Assembly (NCBI RefSeq): GCF_009870825.1
Contig: NZ_WTWY01000005.1
Coordinates: 62,001 to 126,000, forward strand
Direction: 5' to 3'
Length of the DNA: 64,000 bases
Source of the DNA: Paenibacillus sp. USDA918EY
Lineage (GTDB): Bacteria > Bacillota > Bacilli > Paenibacillales > Paenibacillaceae
Under the pieces are notes generated by a model. The model was given only the letters and a program-made list of their open reading frames with translations. It made no database searches and had not been told where the DNA came from. A program made the translations under genes and the position numbers. The number at the start of each line of letters is the position of its first letter. Positions within the stretch are counted from its first letter, which is position 1. Of this stretch, positions 8,956-17,304 are shown piece by piece.

Positions 8956-10461
8956 ATGAATCGCAAGAAATTATGGAGAATATCAGCCGTGGTAAGCATT
9001 GCAGCAGCGATCGCCGTTAGCGGTTGTTCAAAGTCCGGTCCGGCCCAATCGAATAATGCGGGAGAAAAGCAAGGAGAGGGAGGAAAGCCGCAGCTACGAG
9101 AATTGATGCAGTACAACCGCTTCGAACCCGGTTCCGACCCCGTCGCCAAATATTTGAAAGAGAAAACCGGCTACGATGTGAAGTACGACATGCTGCCGGT
9201 AGAGAATGCCGATGAGAAGCTGAACTTGCTGATGGCCAACAAGGAGCCATACGACTTCATGAAGCTGACCCCTAACCAATTCGCAAAACTGTCTACCTCG
9301 GGTGCGCTGGAGCCGCTGGACGACCTTCTGGATAAGTATGGAAGCAACTTGAAAAAGGTGATTAGTCAAGCTTCCTGGGATGGAGCCAAAATCGACGGAC
9401 ATACCTATGCGATTCCGGAAGGCAGTTCCGGCGTTGCCACGGGTACGGCGCTCGTCTACCGGAAGGACTGGCTGGATGAGCTTGGATTGAAAGAACCGAC
9501 GACGCGTGACGAGCTGTATAACGTATTAAAGACGGTCAAGGAGAAGAAGGGCGTCATTCCGATTGCGGGTGGAAAAGACCCCTTTCAAGGTGAAATAGCC
9601 TCTACCTTCGGCTGGATGTACGGCCCTTCGACCTACTGGAAGGAATCGAACGGTGAAATCGTCCATTATGTGGATGATCCGACAACCAAGGAATATTTGG
9701 CGTTCATGAACAAGCTGTATAATGAGGGCTTGATCGACCCCGAATGGGCGATCAACCAATCCAATACGGTGATTGAGAAATTTACCAGCGGCAAAGCATT
9801 CATGTACCGCGCCGGATGGTTTGACGCTGAGAATATCAATACGGCTCTGGCGAAAAGCAATCCGGACGGCAAGATCGCCATTCTCCCATACATGAAGGGA
9901 GACGACGGTAAAGCCGCCCAAGCCGGCACAGGAGGAATTTCATATTTTATAGCGATTCCGAAGTGGTCGAATAACAAGGATGAGGCGATGAAGTATCTGG
10001 ATTTGAAGATGGACGCGGACATCTTCAAGGGTAATGCCCTCGGCATCGAAGGAACACATTATAAAGTGGAAGACGGCAAGTATTACCCCATTCTGCCCAA
10101 GTTTAACGAAGAATGGAATAATGGCAGTGCATTCCTGACAGGGGTGGATGAAACCAATTATCCAACCTATTGGGAAGCCCGCGTCAGAAAGAACAAATAC
10201 GTTCAAACCTATTATGAAACCTATCAGAGTAACGCGAAGGATATTCTTTTCGGGGACGCCCTGATCACCGCGCCGCCGATTCCGGAAATATCAAAAAACG
10301 TTCAAAAGCTGCAAAAGCAGGCGGAGGATACGTTCATTAAGTACATTACCGGCGCGGAGCCGTTGTCGGGCTACGACAAGTTCGTGGAGCAGTGGAAAGC
10401 CGATGGGGGCAGCGAGATGATCAAAGCGGCCAACGACTGGTATAAGTCGAGCAAAAAATAG
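8956..10461 (+). CDS. Extracellular sugar-binding lipoprotein, LplA/YtcQ type (system 1)
   Basis: A solute-binding lipoprotein of 501 residues. The signal peptide has a basic N-terminus (MNRKKLWR), a hydrophobic core and a lipobox AVSGC with acylated C24. The mature part has the family 1 extracellular binding fold, with motifs typical of the LplA group (GIEGTHYKVEDGKYYP, near residue 360). The chosen start is ATG 8956, preceded by AGAGGAGGGG; the frame is open from 8896 but lacks a ribosome site there. It delivers an oligosaccharide to the two permeases upstream. The ligand cannot be read from sequence; lplA-type proteins often bind pectin- or xylan-derived sugars. Confidence 0.93.
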   Translation: MNRKKLWRISAVVSIAAAIAVSGCSKSGPAQSNNAGEKQGEGGKPQLRELMQYNRFEPGSDPVAKYLKEKTGYDVKYDMLPVENADEKLNLLMANKEPYDFMKLTPNQFAKLSTSGALEPLDDLLDKYGSNLKKVISQASWDGAKIDGHTYAIPEGSSGVATGTALVYRKDWLDELGLKEPTTRDELYNVLKTVKEKKGVIPIAGGKDPFQGEIASTFGWMYGPSTYWKESNGEIVHYVDDPTTKEYLAFMNKLYNEGLIDPEWAINQSNTVIEKFTSGKAFMYRAGWFDAENINTALAKSNPDGKIAILPYMKGDDGKAAQAGTGGISYFIAIPKWSNNKDEAMKYLDLKMDADIFKGNALGIEGTHYKVEDGKYYPILPKFNEEWNNGSAFLTGVDETNYPTYWEARVRKNKYVQTYYETYQSNAKDILFGDALITAPPIPEISKNVQKLQKQAEDTFIKYITGAEPLSGYDKFVEQWKADGGSEMIKAANDWYKSSKK

Positions 10462-10504
10462 CTGGCGTTCGGACCTCGTGACCGTTCCGATAAGATTAAT
10501 AATG

Positions 10505-10542
10505 AAGCTGCATCCGTTGCCATAACGGATGCAGCTTTTTTT
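10505..10542. terminator. Strong terminator between convergent genes
   Basis: A perfect 14-bp stem (10505-10518 with 10524-10537, loop GCCAT) is followed by T7 on the plus strand. On the minus strand the A-rich flank also gives a U tract, so it can end both the importer operon and the convergent oxidoreductase gene. Confidence 0.9.
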
Positions 10543-10622
10543 AATCAATATGAAACTATAAAATTTCGCTGTCACCACAAAGTATCTAAATCGGCATCGA
10601 AGCCAAACGAATCATGCTGCAC

Positions 10623-12194
10623 TCATACGGCCCGGATGACAGGCCATTCCAGCTCGACGCCCTGCTGACGAAGAAGCGTCTGGAAAGAGTTCAGCTCCTT
10701 ATCCTGATTGCGCACCCCGCGCGGCGAAATGCCGTGGTCCAGACAATAAGAGACAAGCGATCCTGCCGCTTCCCCGATATTCCATTCAACCGGGTGTAAG
10801 CGGTAACATCCGTTCGTAATATGGGTTACACCGATATTTTTGCAGGCCGGGATGAGATTTTCCATCCGCTCGGGAATCAAGCTGCCCAGCGGAATATGAA
10901 AAGGCAAGGAGGACACGTCGATATAGTTCCGCCCTCCCGTGCTGGGATGCAGGTCAATCCGGTAGCAGCCGATGCCAACCGAATCATGGTACCGTTCAGA
11001 CGTTCCGCCCGGCCGGTCTGCTGCCAAGTGCTGCTCCAGCACAGTGAATTCGGCGCGAATGCGTCTGGACTCGCGGATGTAAGGGTACATGGCGAGGCCG
11101 TCCCGGGTTCCCACGATGTCCGGCCGTAGTCTCAGCCCGGGATATCCTTGACCGCCATCCGGACGGGGGGCCTCCGTTTGCAGCCAATAGAGAAGCGAGA
11201 GGCTGAGCTGCCGTGCGCCCTCAAGATGGCGCTGCCGCTCTGCATCGTCCACTTCGAGCGGATTGCCAAGCCAATAATCGTTTTGGGGCCAGTTGATGAG
11301 CGTGACCGAACTGCGGAAAGTGCCGGGCACAAAATTCGCCTGATCGGCAATTTGGCGGTACTGGAACAGCGAAAACCGTTCGGTGCCGGGAAACAACTCA
11401 TATTGGACCGGTTCCAGCGTCTGCGGCTTAACGGCTGTCCAGCTAAGCAGCTTATCCGGCCAGAAGTCCGGTTTATAGTCTTTCCAGAAGGCGTATTGTG
11501 CAGGTCTGTCAATGGTATGGTCTTCATCCGGCAGGTAATCCACGGCAAAACAGTGGGTGAATCCTTGCATGTCCTGCGGGTCGGCTTCCCCTTCGAGGGC
11601 ATGCGGTTCTCCGGTCTGGCTGACCGATTCGGCTCCGGTGACATATTCGGTACCGGTAAGCGGAAGCACGTCACCGCATTCGGTTGCATCGATGAAATAG
11701 TCCGAGGCCAGAACGGAGCGCTGATTCGTTTGCAGACACCGAACGGTTACGGAACGTACCCGGTCCCCTTCGGTTTCCGCCGATTCGATCCGGTGCCTGG
11801 TCAGGATGACGATGCGCCCGCTGAGCACGTACGGTGCCAGCATTTCATGCAGAACAGAGAGCGCGACTCTCGGATCATGACACAGTCGGCTTACGCTCCC
11901 GTTGCCTGGGTTCAGCAGCGGGTTGGCGGCGGCTGCCGCGGTCAAGGGAAGGTAGCGCCGGTAGTAAGCCCGGATGCCGTCGCGGAATTGTCTGTAGCTC
12001 CGCGTACAGCCAAACGACTCGATCCAGGGATGCTCGTCTGGAGGGACGGCTTGGCTCGTCAACTGCCCTCCGATCCAGTCGGTTTCCTCGGTCATAATGA
12101 CGGATTTGCCTAAGCGGGCCGCAGACAGAGCGGCCGAGCAACCTCCGGTTCCGCCCCCGATAATAATGCAGTCTGCTCGCATTTCATTGATCAC
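10623..12194 (-). CDS. FAD-dependent oxidoreductase (FAD_oxidored family)
   Basis: The protein has 523 residues. An N-terminal dinucleotide-binding motif (CIIIGGGTGGCSAALSAARL, from about residue 9) continues into an acidic strand end (MTEE). The DWIGGQLTSQ region and the ending GCYRLHPVEWNIGEAAG are typical of the FAD_oxidored (PF12831) group, often found with sugar-import loci. Substrates are mostly unknown. The chosen start is GTG 12194, placed by AAGGAGGAATCAAC; the frame stays open to 12278 without a ribosome site. A perfect 18-bp palindrome at 12249-12266 lies about 55 bp upstream. It is convergent with sugar system 1 and may process its product, which is inference from position only. 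Confidence 0.85.
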   Translation of the reverse strand: MINEMRADCIIIGGGTGGCSAALSAARLGKSVIMTEETDWIGGQLTSQAVPPDEHPWIESFGCTRSYRQFRDGIRAYYRRYLPLTAAAAANPLLNPGNGSVSRLCHDPRVALSVLHEMLAPYVLSGRIVILTRHRIESAETEGDRVRSVTVRCLQTNQRSVLASDYFIDATECGDVLPLTGTEYVTGAESVSQTGEPHALEGEADPQDMQGFTHCFAVDYLPDEDHTIDRPAQYAFWKDYKPDFWPDKLLSWTAVKPQTLEPVQYELFPGTERFSLFQYRQIADQANFVPGTFRSSVTLINWPQNDYWLGNPLEVDDAERQRHLEGARQLSLSLLYWLQTEAPRPDGGQGYPGLRLRPDIVGTRDGLAMYPYIRESRRIRAEFTVLEQHLAADRPGGTSERYHDSVGIGCYRIDLHPSTGGRNYIDVSSLPFHIPLGSLIPERMENLIPACKNIGVTHITNGCYRLHPVEWNIGEAAGSLVSYCLDHGISPRGVRNQDKELNSFQTLLRQQGVELEWPVIRAV

Positions 12195-12248
12195 GTTGAT
12201 TCCTCCTTGTCTGTCGCTCATGAGAATGAGCGGGATTGGGAAGGGATG

Positions 12249-12266
12249 GTACAATTGCAATTGTAC
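12249..12266. promoter_or_regulatory. Perfect 18-bp palindrome, candidate operator
   Basis: GTACAATTGCAATTGTAC is a perfect inverted repeat with no spacer. It sits upstream of the FAD oxidoreductase start, in the expected promoter/5' leader zone. A dimeric repressor (GntR- or LacI-like size) is a natural reader. Confidence 0.6.
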
Positions 12267-12458
12267 AGGACGGATCAAGCCGTTTGGTAGAAATATGTAT
12301 GACTTTCATCGGTAGATTGATGAGGATCTTTAGTTCCATCGTTCTTTTAAAGTTGCTAATAACACGGGACCCGTCCGAAGTGGATTGGGCCCCTTTTTTT
12401 AACGCCAAAGTACAGGACGACAAAAACCAAATTTATCAACATAGTAGCGGCTTACTGC

Positions 12459-13241
12459 TCATCCTTTAATTTTCGAGTACCTTAAAATCCTTTTGTACAT
12501 CGTTTTGTTCTTCAAAGCGTTAAAGATGCTCATATCAGGCTTGGTGTTAATCTCCAGGACCCAGGGATTCATTTTATTATCAATGGCTATATCAACACCG
12601 AATGCTCGTTTGCTCCTATAACTTTTACCAAGGACAGTGCTCGCATCTTTCCCTAATCTCTCAAGCAGCTGAATGTACCGTTTCCTTGATTCGTCATTCA
12701 GATGCGATTTGAGTAAGGTATCTACAGGTAAGGGAGTTCCTCCTGAATGATAATTCGTTACCACTTTATTTCGCTTCGCTTGTCTTCCGATAATCCCCGT
12801 AACATCTAATATTCCTTTTCCATTCTTTTGTACCATAACTCTGATATCGAACGGACGATGATTGTGTTTTAACAGTTCGATTCCTTCTTGAACAATATAT
12901 TTACCCCTAGTTAGAACATTTTTGATTGAAGTATATAAGTCGTTTAAAGAGCTGAATATGCGTGATTTTGAACCGGTGCGCAAAATAAGGTTATTCTTGT
13001 CCCTATGGATTCTATATATCCCATGACCGCCTGTTCCCTCATCGGGTTTTAAGTAAACTGATTTATACAATCCCAGCATTATTTTAATGTTGGATAACGT
13101 TGCTGTTCGGGTGTCTGGCAAGAATTTGCGTATCATTTTATATTTCTTCATGAATTTGTACTTTCCCAATTTCCCCATTTTATATTTTTCCTTCTTCAAA
13201 CGATCTACCTCCAGTTGCTTCGCAGAAGTATTAAAAGCCAT
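12459..13241 (-). CDS. YheC/YheD-family ATP-grasp protein (spore-coat associated), short form
   Basis: The protein has up to 260 residues against about 360-450 for typical YheC/YheD proteins. ATP-grasp features are visible: VYLKPDEGTGGHGIYR (nucleotide-binding loop, about residue 62), IVQEGIELL, FDIRVMVQKN, and the metal-binding end GVDIAIDNKMNPWVLEINTKPDM. The family is associated with the endospore coat of Bacillales. ATG 13241 directly abuts the stop of a panD remnant and has no good ribosome site. ATG 13178 (MGKLGKYKFMKK) has AAGGA upstream and is close to where the conserved domain begins, so it is an equally good start. The first 21 residues may therefore not be native. Confidence 0.8.
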   Translation of the reverse strand: MAFNTSAKQLEVDRLKKEKYKMGKLGKYKFMKKYKMIRKFLPDTRTATLSNIKIMLGLYKSVYLKPDEGTGGHGIYRIHRDKNNLILRTGSKSRIFSSLNDLYTSIKNVLTRGKYIVQEGIELLKHNHRPFDIRVMVQKNGKGILDVTGIIGRQAKRNKVVTNYHSGGTPLPVDTLLKSHLNDESRKRYIQLLERLGKDASTVLGKSYRSKRAFGVDIAIDNKMNPWVLEINTKPDMSIFNALKNKTMYKRILRYSKIKG

Positions 13242-13402
13242 TCATTTCATAATCTCAGATTCGTCCATCAGTCCCAAGCTTAAGATCATCACGGTATCAC
13301 CGGGCTGAAACTGGTGCGCAGGGGGGGCGGTCCAACATAATTCGGATCGGCTTCCGTCACAGTGGCTCGGTGAATCTTGCCTTTACACATTAATCTAAGC
13401 AT
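13242..13402 (-). pseudogene. panD: panD (aspartate 1-decarboxylase) remnant with internal deletion
   Basis: ATG 13402 opens the sequence MLRLMCKGKIHRATVTEADP plus NYVG, the N-terminus of PanD up to the glycine of the self-cleavage site. The next bases run through seven Cs (13321-13327 on the plus strand) and the frame is lost. In another frame the sequence continues HQFQPGDTVMILSLGLMDES and stops at 13242, which matches the PanD C-terminal region (QPGDKVIIISY-type). About half of the roughly 127-residue enzyme, including the serine that becomes the pyruvoyl group, is gone. The product cannot make beta-alanine. The stop codon directly touches the YheC-like start. Confidence 0.82.
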
Positions 13403-13964
13403 TGATCGGTTTCCTTTGTTCACATACATACGCTCCAGCCTCTGCTCAGGATTGTGCGGATACCTATTTGTTTGCATGACATAGGCAAAAGCCGCCGCTT
13501 TTTCTAGTGATCCATATCAAATAAACGGATACAAATGGATTAAAAAACACACGGGGACTATCTGCAAAGGAAGAAACAAATGCATTGTTAAACGAGTAGA
13601 AACAGCTCGAATGAATCGAAACACTAGTATAGGTATCGTCTATTAGATCTTAACTAATGGGGTAATGGTAAAAAGATCCCTAAATGGGATGGAAGAAGGG
13701 AAGGTAATGTATAGGAGGGGTATTGCTAGTATTATTGTTCGGTGAAATAACTTATCGCAGTTGAATTGCCGTTCGTACCACGCTGTTGTTCTGGAGGTTG
13801 CACCTTTGAATGGAAGAGTGACAAGTCGGAACGACCTACGACCTACACAAGAGTCCGAGCGGATTCGATTGTATACAGCCGTCTTGTTAAAGCAGGGGGG
13901 CGGTCGTGTCACGGGGGGCGAAATGCCGCCGGAAATGGCTGGTGGTACCTTGAGTTAATGGATT
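13403..13964. other. Gene-free region with GC-rich, possibly structured tract
   Basis: No convincing coding sequence. About 13735-13960 contains conspicuous short motifs (GGAGGTTGCACC, G-runs near 13896-13920, GCCGCCGGAAATGGCTGG) suggesting RNA structure or a decayed element, but no riboswitch class could be assigned with confidence. Confidence 0.4.
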
Positions 13965-14014
13965 CAAAATCAATCCCCTATCCGCTTTATAAACCGTACA
14001 GGGGATTGATTTTG
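13965..14014 (-). terminator. 15-bp perfect hairpin; probable original terminator of the PadR-like gene
   Basis: CAAAATCAATCCCCT (13965-13979) pairs perfectly with its complement at 14000-14014 around a 20-nt loop. If IS copy A is removed, this hairpin lies 8 nt past the restored stop codon of the PadR-like gene read on the minus strand. Confidence 0.7.
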
Positions 14015-14233
14015 GTATTCATTAGGGAAGCTGGTTATTATTTATTCTTTGCGTCCAGAACACTCGTGACTTTAGTCATAAGATGAATGAACGCTCGGAT
14101 GTGGTCTACCAAAAGGCATGTTGAACATCCGACATATGTTAATCATTTAATTAAGAATAAAACCAATAAATATAGGATATTTCTTTCCAGACAAATTGAC
14201 ATATGTTATCCTGAAATCAAGAGGAGGATAATT

Positions 14234-14635
14234 ATGTCAGAAGTCAAGCGTGGGCGTGGATACGTCTATTCCATCCAGTATCATGTGGTATGGTGCGTAA
14301 AATACCGACACAAACTTTTAACAGGTGAAGTGGAGTCGAAATTAAAAGAACTACTACATCAAATTGCTTCGGATCATCAATTTGATATCACCGAAATAGA
14401 GACAGATGTTGACCATGTTCATCTTCTCATGGACTGCTCTCCACAGCACTCTATACCAAACATCATGAAAGCCCTCAAAGGTGTGTCTGCCAGATTGCTA
14501 TTTAAAGAATTTCCTCACCTTAAAAAGGAATTGTGGGGAGGGAAACTATGGAATCCTTCTTACTTTGTAGCAACCGTCAGTGAACAAACAGAGGAGCAAA
14601 TTAGGAGGTATATTCAAAACCAGAAAGTGAGGTGA
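14234..14635 (+). CDS. tnpA: IS200/IS605 TnpA, Y1 HUH transposase (copy A)
   Basis: A 133-residue single-strand DNA transposase. The HUH metal motif is in [10 protein letters not shown] (about residues 60-69) and the catalytic tyrosine is in [11 protein letters not shown] at the C-terminus. Its protein sequence is identical to that of copy B (49330-49731). ATG 14234 is preceded by GAGGAGGATAATT; the frame is open further upstream (14087) but the shared start with copy B and the ribosome site fix it here. It appears intact. Confidence 0.93.
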   Translation: MSEVKRGRGYVYSIQYHVVWCVKYRHKLLTGEVESKLKELLHQIASDHQFDITEIETDVDHVHLLMDCSPQHSIPNIMKALKGVSARLLFKEFPHLKKELWGGKLWNPSYFVATVSEQTEEQIRRYIQNQKVR

Positions 14636-14641
14636 AACTCA

Positions 14642-15746
14642 ATGCTCATCAAGGAAAGCCTATAAATTCAGGATCTACCCCAGCAAAGAACAAGAAATTT
14701 TAATTGCAAGAACCATCGGATGTTCTCGTTTTGTGTTTAATCACTTTCTAGCCAAATGGAACGAGACGTACAAGGAAACCGGTAAAGGGTTAACCTACAA
14801 CAGCTGTTCGTCCGAACTCCCGCATCTGAAAAAAGAATTTCCATGGCTAAAAGAAGTGGACAGCATCGCGATTCAGTCGTCGGTAAAAAATCTCGCCGAT
14901 GCCTACTCACGATTTTTCAGGAAGCAGAACGATGCGCCACGCTTCAAATCAAAAAGAAATAAGGTTCAGTCCTATACCACAAAGCAAACAAATGGAAATA
15001 TTGTGATAGACGGGAATAAGATCAAGCTCCCTAAGCTTGGACTTGTAAAGTTTGCCAAATCAAAAGAAGTCGAAGGACGCATTTTGAATGCAACCGTCAG
15101 ATCCAATTCCAGTGGTAAATATTTTGTATCGATCTTGGTTGAAACAGAGGTAAATCCACTTCCTAAAACCAACAAAGAGGTTGGTATCGATGTGGGTTTG
15201 AAGGACTTTGCTGTACTCTCCAATGGTGAAGTATATGAAAACCCCAAATTCCTGCGCAAACTCGAAAAGAAATTAGCTCGTGAACAGCGTAAACTTTCCA
15301 GACGTAAAAAGGGACTTTCCAATTGGAACAAGCAACGGTTCAAGGTTGCTCGACTCCATGAGCGTATTGTGAACGCAAGAACGGACTACTTGCAAAAGAT
15401 TTCCACGCACATTGTCAAAAACCACGACGTGATTGCGATAGAAGATTTGCAAGTTTCCAATATGCTTAAAAATCATAAATTGGCGAAAGCCATCAACGAA
15501 GTGTCTTGGTATCAGTTTCGCACCATGCTGGAATATAAGGCGAAATGGTTCGGACGCATCATCATTGCAGTAGGCAAAACATTCGCATCATCCCAACTCT
15601 GTTCTTGCTGTGGATACCAAAACAAAGACGTTAAGAATCTGAACCTTCGTGAATGGGAATGCCCTTCTTGTAACACATATCATCAAAGGGATCTGAACGC
15701 CAGTCAAAACATTCTTGCCGAAGGCAAAAGACTACTCTCTGTATAG
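14642..15746 (+). pseudogene. tnpB: tnpB (RNA-guided nuclease) with a 1-nt insertion after codon 4 (copy A)
   Basis: Compared with copy B, one extra G in the G pair at 14653-14654 shifts the frame so that translation from ATG 14642 stops at TAA 14663-14665. The rest of the frame is intact, including RuvC residues ([24 protein letters not shown]) and the zinc site (CSCC...CPSC). The first conventional internal start is GTG 14733, which would give a 337-residue product lacking about 30 N-terminal residues ([12 protein letters not shown] region) that belong to the fold. It is probably inactive unless frameshifting occurs. A few substitutions separate it from copy B (for example YENPKF versus FENPKF). 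Confidence 0.85.
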
Positions 15747-15862
15747 CGGCAGTAACCGTAGGAACTACGGGGATAGCTTGGTCAATTCGTCGAGGTTACT
15801 CGGTTTTACCCAAGAATCCTGCGACCTCAGTCGTGGGAGGTTCAATCTGTATCACTTCTTGA
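15747..15862 (+). ncRNA. Probable omega RNA (right-end RNA) scaffold and guide of copy A
   Basis: The conserved 100 nt between the tnpB stop and the element's right end carry hairpins (ACCGTAGGAACTACGG and the terminal hairpin). In characterised TnpB systems this right-end transcript guides TnpB, and the guide is the flanking DNA, here from 15847 (CTGTATCACTTCTTGA). The RNA is predicted by family knowledge; its exact 5' end is unknown. Confidence 0.45.
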
Positions 15863-16116
15863 TATAATGACTCCAAATGTTGCTGGACATTTCGGAGTTC
15901 ATCTTTTCCGCTTAATGTAATGTCGTATTGGGAGCCTTTGTTTGTAAGGTAACCTTCGCTCGTCAGATGATCCAGCTCCTGTTTAACTTGCTGTGGACTC
16001 AAATGATAGCCGTGGCTGTTAATTTCGGGTTGGATTTCCTCAGGCGTAATTGCATTTATATTCGCATGATACAATAAGTGGATTCGTGTAAATGGGCTCT
16101 CGAAACCTGAATGCAT
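15796..16116 (-). CDS. PadR/winged-helix-like regulator with C-terminus replaced by IS sequence
   Basis: A 106-residue protein. The N-terminal half looks like a winged helix: SPFTRIHLLYHANINAI, then SPQQVKQELDHLTSEGYLTN and the wing GSQYDITLSGKDEL, followed by a coiled region. ATG 16116 has GGAGATC upstream. The last 16 or so residues (EPPTTEVAGFLGKTE) are encoded inside the right end of IS copy A. Rejoining the flanks at TTTAT gives a natural ending INNNQLP and a TAA stop at 14022, followed by a hairpin. The DNA-binding part is intact, so the protein may still work. Family assignment is approximate. Confidence 0.65.
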   Translation of the reverse strand: MHSGFESPFTRIHLLYHANINAITPEEIQPEINSHGYHLSPQQVKQELDHLTSEGYLTNKGSQYDITLSGKDELRNVQQHLESLYQEVIQIEPPTTEVAGFLGKTE

Positions 16117-16260
16117 GGTGAAGGATCTCCTTTGCAAAAATAGTAATCCGATCACAGGTAGTATTGTTTTTCTGTCCCCGCATTATTCATTCCACGTATT
16201 AATCTTGTTGGTCCTCGAAAAAAGGTGGCGGATTCGATTGTTTTCTGGAGTCTCACAATC

Positions 16261-16307
16261 TATCGCTAGTCCAAAATGACAAGAACTTGTATGCTTAACC
16301 GATTCAG
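16261..16307. repeat. Dispersed repeat, copy 2
   Basis: TATCGCTAGTCCAAAAT followed by GACAAGAACTTGTATGCTTAACCG corresponds to the end of unit 1 and unit 2 of the copy at 2667-2740. Confidence 0.65.
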
Positions 16308-16815
16308 CTATAAGAGGGCTTTTGCTTGCGCCTAGGCGACCATGCCAGTCCCACTCACCGAATACGGAAAAATACGCCGATGTTTTTCTGTTCCGTAATA
16401 ACGAACCCATGTTTGAGCAGACAGAGTACAGCATCTTTTCGGGGGCTCCAACTCTTAAAGTATTGCGACAAGGGAATGCGCTTCCTATAATGCGTACTTT
16501 GCCGATGTTGGCAAAATTGTTTTTGCTTCTGATGATAATGACCACATCCGGAAACCGGCTCATGATATCAGCTCCTTGCTTTAGAGGGATATCACAGGGT
16601 ATTCCTTCTCACATCGTAATGTTTGGACACCCCGCGGCAAAAGTTATTGCCAAAATCAAACGACTAGAATTTGATCAATTTGATCTCATTCCCGACGGAG
16701 CTTAGGGGCGGAGATAAGCACCGCATGCATTATGTCTCTGTCCTTTATGGTTTCAATGATTGACTTGATTGTAGCGCTATCGTAAGATTTTGTTATGTTA
16801 TTTTCAGGTAATGCA

Positions 16816-16831
16816 CTTACTTACAAGTAAG
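16816..16831. promoter_or_regulatory. HxlR-type operator before the hxlR-family gene
   Basis: CTTACTTACAAGTAAG: 7-bp arms CTTACTT/AAGTAAG with a 2-bp spacer, 14 bp before the regulator's start. The same arms recur at 17305-17320. Confidence 0.75.
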
Positions 16832-16845
16832 GGGATGATTCATTA

Positions 16846-17178
16846 ATGATTCATCAGCGTGAATGTCCAATCGAGACGATCATTCATGTTCTAAGTGGCA
16901 AATGGAAGCCGATGATTTTATGGCATTTGATTGAGTCCACAAAGCGATTCAACGATCTGGAAAAACTCATACCCGATGTTTCGCAAAAAATGCTCGCACA
17001 ACATCTCCGGGATTTGGAACGGGAAGGCATAGTTGATCGAACGGTCTACCCTACTGTCCCTCCGAAAGTAGAATATTCCCTTAGTGAATATGGCCAAACA
17101 TTGATTCCTGTAGCGGAAGTCATGTGTGCTTGGGGAGAGAAGCATAATAAGCGGAAATATGAAGAGCCGGCGTCCTAA
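16846..17178 (+). CDS. HxlR-family redox-type transcriptional regulator
   Basis: A 110-residue winged-helix protein. The conserved start ECPIETIIHVLSGKWKPMILWHL has the single N-terminal cysteine (C7) that serves as thiol sensor in YodB and CatR of Bacillus subtilis. The wing sequence VEYSLSEYGQTLIPV is typical. An inverted repeat overlaps its promoter (16816-16831) and the same arms occur before the next gene, so autoregulation plus control of 17417-18611 is likely. It probably responds to quinones, aldehydes or similar electrophiles; the exact inducer is not readable. Confidence 0.92.
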   Translation: MIHQRECPIETIIHVLSGKWKPMILWHLIESTKRFNDLEKLIPDVSQKMLAQHLRDLEREGIVDRTVYPTVPPKVEYSLSEYGQTLIPVAEVMCAWGEKHNKRKYEEPAS

Positions 17179-17225
17179 AACCGGTTCATTGGATTGCACA
17201 CGAATACAGTCAACTCAAAATGAAA

Positions 17226-17255
17226 GCTGCCTCGGGATTTCGGGCAGCCTTTTTG
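17226..17255 (+). terminator. Terminator after the hxlR-family gene
   Basis: GCTGCC (17226-17231) pairs with GGCAGC (17243-17248), followed by CTTTTT. Confidence 0.75.
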
Positions 17256-17304
17256 TTTGCCTGCAGTCGCACTCCCGGAACGAATTATATACTTTTCCGC
17301 CAAG

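Larger units (their letters stand above)
14046..15846 (+). mobile_element. IS200/IS605-family element, copy A (tnpA + frameshifted tnpB)
   Basis: The 1801-bp unit is nearly identical to the inverted copy at 48120-49920; homology stops abruptly at both ends. Both copies are preceded on the left by TTTAT (14041-14045 here), the likely target, and end on the right in GGTTCAAT. Imperfect subterminal hairpins lie near the left end (CTCGTGAC...GTCATAAG) and the right end (CCTGCGAC...GTCGTGGG), as expected for single-strand transposition by a Y1 HUH transposase. No target duplication is expected or seen. The element sits in the 3' end of a PadR-like gene. Confidence 0.92.
16117..16845. other. Mostly gene-free region with unidentified coding scraps
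   Basis: Open frames exist (16322-16705 plus, 16183-16563 minus) but neither has a convincing ribosome site or a recognisable family. A third frame around 16475-16580 (NAYFADVGKIVFASDDND) looks protein-like and ends at 16579, so the stretch is probably decayed coding DNA. It also contains a copy of the dispersed repeat and an HxlR-type operator. Confidence 0.45.

Noticed and set aside
11148..12113. Plus-strand open frame of 321 codons over the FAD oxidoreductase
   Set aside because: Antisense shadow of a GC-rich gene; the minus strand encodes the FAD-binding motif.
16322..16705. Possible gene of 127 codons on the plus strand
   Set aside because: No ribosome site, no recognisable domain, and another frame in the same stretch looks more protein-like; treated as decayed DNA.
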